DNA of 64,000 nucleotides from Acanthaster planci (taxonomy: Eukaryota > Echinodermata > Asteroidea > Valvatida > Acanthasteridae). The translations under genes were made by a program, and so were the position numbers. This document shows, piece by piece, positions 50,101-62,100 of this stretch. The first letter of the stretch is position 1. Every line of letters starts with the position of its first letter. The stretch covers positions 1,341,693-1,405,692 of the forward strand of contig NW_019091375.1 of assembly GCF_001949145.1 (NCBI RefSeq), in the 5' to 3' direction. The notes beneath the pieces were generated by a model, which was not told where the DNA came from, did not search any database, and worked only from the letters and a program-made list of their open reading frames with translations.

Positions 50101-53100
50101 CCTGCTTACATTCTGTCCTGCTCTATATTCTGTCCTGCTCTATATTCTGCCATGCTCTATATTCTGCCCTGCATTATTTATATTCTGCCCTGCATTATAT
50201 TCTGCCTGGCTCTATATTCTGCCCTGCTCCGTATTCTACCCTGCATTATATTCTGCTCTGCTCTGTATACTTCCCTGTTCTGCCAGTATATTCTGCCTTC
50301 GTCTGTATTTTGTAGAATCTATATTCTGCCCTGTATACATCTCTTTATCCTATGCTCTTCTTTGATCTGTCTAGTAATGATAATAATATAGATTTATATA
50401 GCGCACTTATCCAGAAAACCGATCAAGGCACAAGTCCATTATTATTACCCCTGCTCACTGTGCCCATGAAACATTCCAAGTACCATCTTAGCTTCCTGGG
50501 GAGTATACACCTCTCTACTGCTTTGTTCTTTTGCCCCAGTCTGCTGCATTCTACTGTTTCATATCCTGCCCTGTATTCTGCTTTGCATTCTGTGCATTTT
50601 TCCTCTTTTTTCTGTTTCTGCTTTACAGTTTGGTCTGTTGTGTGATTTTTTTTAACTACCTCCTGTGATAGCGTCCAGACCTCCACATTATCGGTTGTCC
50701 AATTACCGCACAAGTGGCAAAAACAATGTCAAGACCCGATAACATCTGTGTATAATATCACTAACTCGGCTTGAAGATGCTTTTTAACGAAACCTTCCTT
50801 AGTAGAAATTTCCCACCTTCCAGGCCTACCTTTGAGCTATTAACATAGATATTCCCCCCACGATTGGATTTCTTCCCGACTCCTTTCTAGGTACGCAAGC
50901 ATTATGAGATGGCGGATAATTCCCATGTGGATCCGGTCAAAGTCAGGGAAGAAATTGCCCGTATGAGGGAGCATGTCTTGACGGAGGTAAAGTAGAACTT
51001 TCCGTGGTGATCGGTGTTTTAAAACCAGACCTCTCTTCATCTCTTCTGTCTTTGTCTGTGCTCAGGTGGAAAAAATGTATGCCGAACGTCACAACTCCGA
51101 CCCCAGAGAGAAATTTGAAGAGATTTCTCGGATGCGGGAGCATGTTATGAATGAGGTATTGTAATTGTCCTGCTCTGTGATTGGCCCCTTGTTGCCGTCA
51201 TGCTTGTTTCTGATTTGCTGTTTGCCCATCCACGACCATTTTTTTTTTCAGTTTGCACGTTTTGTTGCCGTTCTATTTTCACTTTTGAGAAAGCACTATA
51301 AAGACGTTTAGGCCGTAGTGTTTGCATGTGTTTGTTCGTGCACTGTCTGTCGGAGCCATCAGGTCTTCTATGACATTTTTGTTATTTGACATTTTGCCAA
51401 ATTTGATTGGCTCACCATTTTCAGGAAAGCAGTTTCATTGGCTGCATGTCAAGCAGTGCATATCTGCCTGCAGGTTAAAACTTTGCCAAGAAGCCAACCC
51501 TTTTTCCCATTCATGCATTCTGCTTCTTCCGTTGACCATGTTTTAGTGCGTATGCTGCTAGAGACACTGACACAAGCGCATCCAAAAATGTCAAACACTG
51601 AACACTCACCCACTTGTTTTGTTTCTGCGTATTCACTCAGCATGTTTCTATTGCTATTGGCTACAATCAGCTGCGCACGAATGCCCAGTCCTTAGTTTGC
51701 ATCGGAGGCCTTATCGGCACATGCTTTCTCACTGTTTAATCCTCCTCCTCGTTTGTCTGTCGCTGTGCGAGATAAACCTCTGCAGATCCAGAACTAAGCA
51801 CTGGCTTTGTATTCCAGCACAGGTAATGGCAGTGAGGATAAGCACACGAGGGCGCTATTCACGTGTGAGCTATAGTCACAGACGCGTAAAAGCACAGAGC
51901 TCCAGTCATGTGCATCAAAGGTCAATCGGGAAAAGTGTTGGCAACACAATGGTTTAATAGCAGGGCACATAACCATGTTCCCTGTGCTTACAGTGCATAT
52001 GATACGTTTATATTGTCTGTGTTTGTTCCTGCTTGCGAAATACGTTTTTTCTTCGTTGTTTGAATCGTCGTGGGCCACATTAAGGACATGTAGGGTTTCT
52101 TTGTACAAGTACAATGGAGAAATTCCTTCCTGGAATTTTGTGGGGAGAGTAGAGGTTCTCCGTTGGCTGGTGTCGCAGAGACTGTTCTTTGTTATTTTAA
52201 TGTGTCGTTACAATGGATGCGCAAAAAGTTTACTTGAGCGTATCCCAGAGGAAGAAATATATACCCCTCTAACTTGACGTCACACGCATAAGGTCTATTC
52301 CTCACCTATGCGTAAAAACCTCAAGGTGAATTCGCCTACAGTTTTACTTTAGTCTGGCGCCACGCGGTTCATGAAATTCTCGTGTAATTCTGAATATGAT
52401 CCGACGGTTCATATATTAATATGTCTGTAGCTTACTCAGCAGGGGAAACAATTGGAAATACGGCTACTGGAGAGGCAGTTTGAGCCATAGGCTGTTTCTA
52501 AAAGTTGCGACTGTGCCAACGGTAGCCGTGGCAACCCACTGGCCACAACCACTTGTGACAGACTATTGATTCAGGCCTTATGAGAAACAAGCTTGTGTCA
52601 AGTCCCGGTATTCTTGACAGCAAAAGCCCATTTGCATGTAGTTGACAGGGATTGGGACCAAACTTGAAAAATAAGAATGATTTCTGACCTCACTGGTTCC
52701 CATTCACTTCTATCACGCATTTTAGCATTTATTAAGAACCATGGCATACCAGGGAATTGTTACCATGACATTAATTGCTGTGATCAGTATTGGAGTTGAT
52801 TGCATTGTGGTTTGGGTTCACTATGGACTGAACCATTAATCCTTTTTTAATATCAACCATTTCATCAGTTACCTCATAAATGCAAGTTGAATGCATTTAT
52901 CTCCAAGCAAATTGGACACTGTTAAAAAATTATTTGGGTTAAGGCACAAAAACACATTTACCCTTGGAATAGAGCAGCATTTCAGGAGTGTGATACTGAC
53001 AGTGGTATGTGGGAATATTTTCCTCAGTCTGTTGCTGTGGATCAACCAATCAGGCTCAAGCATTCAAATTTGCTTGGAGATAAATTACATTTAAATAACC

Positions 53101-56100
53101 GAGTTTGTCTAAAATCAATTATAGATGTGTAGGGCTGATACCAATGAGGCAGTTATCTGTGCACAAACAGAGGCCTTTCCTCTTTTTGCCAAGCCTCGCC
53201 CATTCCATTTCACCCCTCTTTACTGGGTCATTCCATGAGGTTGGAGCACAGCTTGTTGACGGTGTCTCTCTTACATCTTCGACTTTTACCACCTGTCATG
53301 ACCTGTAGAGTAGGTCATTAACTCTGTAAAAATAACACACACCTCTGTGTTCAGCCGTGCAAGACGTATAACAATGTCAATTTGGAATCCACCTGCAGGG
53401 AAATAGCTGTTCATTTTTACGGAACCCACGTAACAATTGACACCGTCACAAATTGTGCCCCAACCTCATGGAATGACCCAACTTACTGTGTGCCTCTCCA
53501 AGGAGCACTGTGCTGTTTGTTTCATGGGTAAAAAACAGAACCACATGTGGAAAAAGACAATTTCAACTGGATCATTCTGTAAACTTGGGGTCCCAAAGTA
53601 TGTTTGTGTCCATTTCACATGACCTGTGTAATGTGGCATGGAAATATCACCCATATTCAAGAGTCTCCAAACTCTTTTCTTTCTTTGCCAGGTAATTTGC
53701 ATTATTTGGTCTTTCTTGGAATTAAAGAATATGTTTGATGGTCAAATATGACAGAACTTCTTCTCCCCCGTTTAAATATTATCCACTCAGTCATTAAGCA
53801 CGTGTTTTTTTTTTTTTGGCTATGTTGTTAACAGATTGACAAGAACAAAGACAAGATGGTCAGCAGGAAGGAATTTATGGAGGCGACTGAGGCTGAAGAT
53901 TTTGACGAAGACAAGGGATGGGATGTAAGAAAAAGAATTTAATTTAAAAAAAATTGAAGTGAAAAGATTTGACTTAAAACAATTTTTTGCAACTAGATTT
54001 GATGTAAACAGGACAAAAATAGACATAAAAAATTGAAAGAGGAATGACACGGGTGTGCAATTTTTCCTCAGATTAGCTGATCTCCTCATTTTCACTTCAC
54101 ATTCATGCCATTGAGAATTGAAAAACACAGTACAAAGTCCTATGAAGAAATTTTAAAGAAAATTGTAAAGGAAATTGGAATTTCTTCATTTTTGTCCAAG
54201 TCCAATTTGCATGCCTGATGCATACAACGATTATCATTGAGGATATGGAGAAAGGTTAGGTCTTCACTTGACTGCCATTACCTTTTGGGCTCCCAATGTC
54301 TGTGTGAACTCCCTTCACCTATGTGCACATTCAGATGAAAATAAATGAGCTGCACACCATGCCATAAGTCTTAGAGCTGGGCGAAAAACTTGAAACGAAC
54401 GTTCTGGGTTAAAAAGAGAGTCGGGTAAGGACTGAAAACTCAGTCAATGTGGACTGGGCTGGGAATAGAATTTGAATGGGTGATGAAAGGCAAAGAAAGA
54501 AGCACCCCTCCAGCCAGACTCCCGTTGAAAAAATTAGCGCTTGCAAGAAATCAGTGAACTTCTGTAAGATTGTTCCGATCCCCCAATTTGACATAAATTT
54601 CAGCACGCCCGTGTGCACTGGTTAGGGTTTAAGATGCTCACTTAGTGTGTGAGTAGTTAACGTCCTTTTCGACTAACAGCATGAACGTAACGATCCCCAA
54701 CCTGCCAAACTTCAACACCGGAGCCTGTGGGAATCTGTAAGGATGGGGACTGAAGTAGTACTGTGCTTTATGTGGGATTGGGCGTACTAAAACAGAGTCC
54801 AACTGTTTCTGGGCACAGTTTACTCTGTGGTGTATATGGTGTTTGGATTTGCAAGGACGAAGAAGGTTCCTTGTAAGGTCACTCTAGGGAGTTGGGGTTT
54901 AAAGTGACAGAAAGTCTTCTTAATTACTGGGCTCTTTGGGTAGGACTTGGAGGAGCAAGACATCTACACCGAAGATGAACTGGAGACGTACGAGAAGAAT
55001 ATACAGGAGGAGATGAAGAAGTTGAAGTTGAGGCTACAGCAGGAGCACGACCAGTACAAAGAGAACAGAGTGCCGCAGCCTGGTGATCCGGTGGTCATGA
55101 ATCAGGTGAGATTCAAACCTCAGACAGTGAAATAACGACCAGTACAAAGAGAACAGAGTGCCGCAGCCTGGTGATCCGGTGGTCATGAATCAGGTGAGAT
55201 TCAAACCTCAGACAGTGAAATAATGAGATGCAGAAACCCCCTGATCCTGCATGTAGTGAGATTTGAACTGCAGACCATGATATTAAGGAGTTTAGAAATT
55301 CCAGTGGTCATGTATCAAGTGAGATTCGAACCTTGGACAGTGAAATAACAAGATGCCTAAATTTTTTGATCCAGCACCTGATGAGATTCGAATCTCAGAC
55401 CTTGATATTAAGGAGTTGAGAAATTTGAATCTTACATGTATATCTTACAGTGAAATAATGAATGCACAGATCTTATCTTTCTGCATCTTGTAAGATTCAA
55501 ACCTCAAACCATGATGTTGAGGTGTTGAGAAATCAGGTGAGTCGGGTCAGATTCAATCCTTAGTGAAATAAGGAGATGCAGAAATCTTATGATTCTGTTC
55601 TTTTTAATATTCAAACCTCACACCTTGACACTCAGGAGTTCCAGTGATCATCAACCAGGTGATATTCAAATCTTAGACAGTGAAATATTCAGATGCAAAA
55701 ACGGTACAATCCTGCACCTTGTGAGATTCGAACCCCAGACCATGACATTGAGGAGTTGCAAATTTCGAGTGGTCATGAATCAAGTGAGATTTGAATATTT
55801 TTGATAGTGAAATAACGAGATGCTGAAACCTACCTAATGCTGTGCTAGGTAAGATTCGAACCTCAAGACCATGGTCACAGATCAGGTGAGATTCAAAATG
55901 TAGTGATATAATGAGAAGAAATCTTATCATCATGCATTTGAAATTCAGGAGATTAGATAACTCTGGCAAGATCCAAACAGACCATGAGCTAAAGAGATGC
56001 ACAGACCTAGTTGGAATGAGCCATTCCTCATAGAATGAGATAAAGAGGTGCAGAATCTTTTGTGGAAGTGAGTCAGATGAGAAAAGAACTGCAGACAATG

Positions 56101-59100
56101 AAATGGAGATATGTCCAACATGGACTAGCAAGATTCTAACCTCAAGACAGTGAAATGAGAGAAACTCCAGGGGTCAGGAGTCTGATGAGATTCTAACCTC
56201 AGACAGTGACCAGGGGCTAGCGAACCTGAAGCTGAAGATTCACGAGGAACTTGATCAAGTAAAATGGAAGTGAGATTCGAACCTCATACAGTGAGATTTA
56301 TTGTCAAGATATCAAAGCTGAAGCTGTCTACACGGGAAATCAAATACGACAGTCGGGACAAATGAACAGAATACCTGGGAGTCAATGCAGAACACGAAAC
56401 ATCCCAAAAGATTTATCGCTTTTTTTTTTTTTAATTTAAACACAGTATCTGATTTCTTTACTGTTTGGGGATCACTTTTTTTTACCACATCCAAATATTT
56501 CTGCTTCACAGATAAGCCATAATGCAGCTTTAATTACAGAAACAGTCCTGTAATGTTTTGCCAAAGATGTCCATTGATCGTCTCTCTTCGAGGGCCTCCA
56601 AATCTTCCCTAAAAACATGTAATAGGCCTTACCTTCTCCATTGACAAATAACTTATTGTTGGGGGCTTCCTGAGTTACGTTTTGCCCCGATGTCCCTGTT
56701 TCTGGGCCTTTTGCCTTTTCTACCTTCAACTCTGTTATCCCAATGTCAAATTATCCACGGTTCGGGGCCACCAGCAATTGTTAAACACCAACAGTTCATG
56801 TATACATCCCCCCCCACTGTCCATGGTCCAGGCCAAAGCAGCTATCTCCAATCCCCAGCAGTTGGCTGACCAAGTAATCCAGGCCGCTGCGGATCACGAA
56901 GCTGAAAAATTCCACCAAGCCAGTCAGCAAATGAAGAAACTGGTAGACGAAGTGGCCAACCAGGTCAAGGCAAACGCACAAGGGGGGCAAAAACCGCAAG
57001 ACAATACACAACACCAGCAACAGCAGCAGCAGGTAAAAGAATTCACCGTTGCATCCTCGTTGACGTGGCTGACTGGTTGCGTATCGTTTGTGTCTCACAA
57101 GCAACGTCTCGTATGTACACCTGTCTTTTTGCCACTGCTGATGCAACATGTTGCGACAGCGACGTGCAACATGTTGCACCCCCATTCTCAGCATCGCCAA
57201 CTGATTCCAGATTGTTTCTGTAAATGAAGTAACATTTGCACTCCACCTTCTTACTAAAGGCAAAACATGTTCTAGCAAATTTGCTACCGGAACATGACTA
57301 ACTCATTGTACAACATCTGTTGCAAAGCGTTGCATCCTCGTTGCATCACATTTTCAACATGACTAACTCATTCTACATGGACGGTACTGTGCTTGTTTTT
57401 CACGATCAAAGTGACATTTGTACTCTGTTCTTTCCCAAAAGGCAAACTGATCACAGAACTGCTCAGTACTGTGGCAACATGTTGCGACAGCGGTGCGTAC
57501 AACATGGGTTGCAAAGCGTTGCATCTCCATTGCATCACATTTTCATCATGGCTAACTAATTCCTGATGGCTTGTTTTTAACGTGAAATAACATGTACACA
57601 GCTGTTTGCCATTGGAAAGCTAATCACAGACCTACGGGCTGCTGTTGCGACGTGTTGCAACAACGTTGCTCATATTTGCAGCACTCAACTCTTTTGCTGA
57701 AGGCAGACTTTTCATGGAACTATGCACTCCTGTTGCAACACAACCTTCTTTGCTGCACACTTTTCAAACACCTGTTGTCTCTGTCGATCTTTGCTCTGAA
57801 CAAACTCTTGTACACGTACATAGCTGCAACACCTGAAGTTAAAGCTCTAAACGTGAAAAACTCTGAACATTGAAAATCCTGAACCATGAAAACTTTGAAT
57901 GTTGAAAACTCTGAATTTTGAAAACTCTGAATGTTGAATTGCCTTCATCTGTCAAAACCCCAAAACAAATTGGTTACCAGGTCCCACAAAACGAGTCATA
58001 AGGTCATTTTGCCAGTATTTTATGTGTATAAGGAAAGGTAAACAGAGTTCTTGGTCTTGAAGTATCACTCAATTTGGCATCCAGATGTAAATGGCCAATA
58101 TGCGGGCAAAAAAAGTTGATACCGTTAGTTTCTGTTGGTTTCCCTAGTGCAAGATTGTTTTGCAGTCCTGGAACTCAAAGTGGTGCCAGCGAATTGTCAT
58201 TTATTTCATTAGGCTGAGTCATATTTACATGAGCTTTGAAGCTGTCCACTAAAGTTGTTAAAAAACCCAACTTCCCTTGCATTTTCACTTTGAACCTTCA
58301 TCAGTCCTTCAAAAATCCTCCACCTCTGCTGGAAACCAATGGCACATTCTTTGCACATCCGCTTTCAAGGGGCATCAAGCCCCATGTACATGTACAGTAA
58401 CAGTGGCTGGGCTCTACCTTCCTTAATCCTACAAAATCCCCCACTTTGTCAGAAGCCAATGGCTCATTCTTTGTACCTCCACTTCCAAGGGGCATCAAGC
58501 ACCACACAAGCAACAGTGGCTGGGCTCTACCTTCCTCAATCCTGCTAAATCCTCCAAAAACTCCGGGCAGATTTTGAAAGATCTGCAAGGGTGGAATTAC
58601 TGAATTCTTCAGTGTTAAAGTACATGTGTTTCAGCCATGACTAACTTCAGATGCACAAAGCTTTAGAAATGTTTCTGTTCGAGATAACTACTAATAAATA
58701 TGCTTTGCTACGTAACAATTACTAATGAATATGCACTGCCACATAACAACCACTGCTCATGAACTTCGTGAATATTCATGTCATCTCATATTAACAAGTC
58801 ATCATATTTTCTATGTGGACAGAATAGTTAACATGTACCATTATTCCTTGTATCTAACCTTTCTATTTGTCAGCCATGATTAGCATAACTCGACGGTGTA
58901 TTAACCCTAACAGCTCTGAATCCTCCAATTTTGATATGATTTTGCACACACCCTAGGGAGTTAGGGTTAACACTCGGTGTTTAACTACAGTATTGTTAGA
59001 AAGGGATGCCTCATCTGTTGGCATCGGCAAAAATTTTTTTCTGATCAGTAACGCTGTACCACAGCCAGTGAATGTCAGATTTTCTAACCCAAAAAAGCTG

Positions 59101-62100
59101 CTGGGGGCAGGATTTTTGACTACCAGATTCTTCAACCGTGCAATTGCGCTTTGGCCCAACCAAGCGGGACGCATTGATACAGTGGCCGTGAAAATAAAAC
59201 ACATCCTCTGTAGACAAATAAAGAAAATTATGTTTCTGTACACGTCGTCCAGCTTCAAGTGGTTAATATACATGTATATAAACCCCCCAATTTAAAAATA
59301 CTTCCCTCCTAAATGCTGAACTCTTTTGTGATCATGCTACACTTTGTTTACGTACATGTGCGTTTTCCTACGGTTCTCAGTGGACCGTGGGCCCCTGCTG
59401 GCTCTGTAGGGAAGTGGTGTCATCAGTGCAGAGGTTTTAACTTTTAAAGTTCATGAAATCTTGTCACATTGAGCAACGGAAACAGTTCAGATTTAACACC
59501 TGTTCTATTTGTGTCTCAATTTCAATTTGTCAGTGAATGGAAACGAACTCCAAGGTAAAGACGAATTCCTGTGTTACTCAGCGTTACTTGCTTGCACTGT
59601 TCTTTTGCTTTCCTTTTCTTGTCATGCCGTTGTGAGGCACCGTTTTTGTCTGTTGTGGTTTTTGCATCATTGCTTTTTTTGCGAGATGATTCTCTGTGTT
59701 GTTTCAGAGATCTGCACTTTTGTTGTTTTGTATTTCTGTGTACATGTATTCGGTTTTCATGCTGAAACGCCACAATTTTCAAAATGCGCAAACAAGTGGG
59801 AACGTGGTTTGCAATCCAGGGATCTAACATTCATTTTCTAACCACATTTTATATCTTTTACTTTTTCAATCCCTCAAAACCTTGGAAATATATTTTCTTA
59901 CCAAACTAGTTACATCATGCTATAGTAGTACATGTTTGGAGGGCCCTTTTTGGCTCAAATAGCTTATCATTATGAGTTGTTGCTTATCTTGTTAGTATTT
60001 CTACAGAAATTAGTCACCTGTTATTTTGTTTGGATGAAGCCTTTTATATCAATGTACAGTTTGAGAGACTTCAATTTCAAATCCAAATGTCTGCTCTTGA
60101 GATTTCCTTATCTGCTTGCTTTGCTCTTAAAATGTTTCGTTTTTTAAAAACAGACATTTTTGAGTGTGATCTGAAAGTTTCAACAATTGTGCAATGATTG
60201 CAAGAAATGAACCTAGGGTCTATGAAAAAACGTAGCTCTAATGAGTGGAGCGTTAGTATTCCTCTTCGAATTTGGACGGGATCTTTCATACTAACGCTCC
60301 ACAACATTACATATAGTCAAGTGACAACGGTTCTCAAAATTCCAAAGACTTACCGAAAATACCGGTACCTTTTTCACCGCCTACTAGCTTTCTTAAATGC
60401 CGAAGGCAAACTTGTGGGGCTTTGGTGGTATTTCTGACTTCACAATGTATCAAAATCCAACTGTTTTGCTCGACACACGCACAACACCAAAACTTATCAA
60501 CGCCTGCTCCATTCAAATATGCAGGGCGAGATTTTGCTACCGCAATAACTCTATGGGCAAGCATGGTTAATACGTACGATCCCGTCCAAATTTCAAGAAA
60601 GAGGAATACTAACACTCCACTCAGTAGAGTTACGTTAGAAAAAGCTATAAAAGAGCGTATGCCAGGCAATACAGTGAAGGGGCCCAGTCACGATAGCAGT
60701 GTTTCCACAATGATGATAGATTTCTGCAAGTACAATTTACATGTATCTCAACATCAAAAATATTTTAAATTTGTGAACAGGCGTACCAGCTTAAAGTTTG
60801 AATGAAATACAGCTTTCTCACAAAGTTGTTCTTCCCTTTTGCGCTCAGAAACGGACGAAACAAATCTCACCCGTCAGTTTTGACATTAAAAATGGACGTG
60901 AATGATTTCAGAAGAGAAGATTGCTCTCTGGTCTGTAGAGAGTCTCTTGTGACAGCCTCCACACCGATGCACATGGGGAACAGGTTGTGGAGTGCTCAAG
61001 GCATGGCAAAAATGTAACACCGTCTTAGAAACACTGCTTTAGACCCTATTCACTTGAAGGCTATTTTGTTCCCTAGATCTGTTTTATATATTGCAAAATG
61101 TAGATTAGGAAGGCACCAGACTGTTTTATAATTTCACGCGTTCCAAGCCTCCCTTCCAAAAATGTTCAGAATCTGGCGAGGTATTATTCTGTATGTTCAA
61201 TCGTGAATTTGAAATTATTCATCAGAGTAGACAGGTGCAAATTTGTCATGAAATTTCATTTTATTGTTTTGATTTTACTCCCAACATTAAAAAATCAAGG
61301 GCTAACCTCGCTTTCAAATTCAATATGGCCGTCCCCATGAATATAGTCTTATGAACTGTGACAGTGACTGACTGGCCCTGTTTACCATGTGCACGAACAG
61401 GAATATCACTGAAATGTCACATCTGTTTTCATGCCATTTTGCCATTTCTTACATTTGCAGTTTATAATGCAAAAAAAATGCCAAAAGTAAAATCTGTACG
61501 TAAAGTCACTGTCGTTCAAGTTATTTTTTGCACATCATGATGTGTTGGTTGTTGTTCACTATGTTCACTGGCCCATTTGCTGGAATATAATTATCAATAT
61601 TGGCACTTAAACCATGCTGCACATATTTTTTCTTTCCGCAAAAAAGCGTGGTCCAAAGCTCTCATATTTTAAGTTGCTGCAGCTGAATTTTCAATGCTCC
61701 AGGGTGCTGTGTTTGCCATGGTCTCGTAGGACTGTGTCCTGCAATAGTATGGTCTATGGTGTTCTACGTGTGTGTCTAAAGTATTCTGTATGGTCCATGA
61801 TATTTTGCATGGTACTCGTGCTTTGTGTGGCGTAATTCATGGTATGCTGTATGGCCAATGTGTGGTCATGCTTCATGGTGTGGATCTACATATACTGACG
61901 TATTAAGTATGATACTGTCTGTGGTATGATATACATGTACATGTGATGGTGCAAGTATTCTGTATAGCCCATGATATTTTGCATGGTACTCGTGCTTTGT
62001 ATGGCCTTATGCATGGTATGCTTTATGGCCAATGTGTGGTCATGCTTCATGGTGTGGATGTACATGTACTGATGTACTGTGTATGATAGTGTCTGTGGTA

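Noticed and set aside
49730-50340. Regular short repeats considered as a CRISPR array
   Set aside because: The units are contiguous with no spacers, in an animal gene intron; a minisatellite.
49902-50391. Cys/Leu/Ile-rich plus-strand frames of 107-137 codons
   Set aside because: They are produced by the ATATTCTGCCCTGC minisatellite in a nucleobindin intron; not coding.
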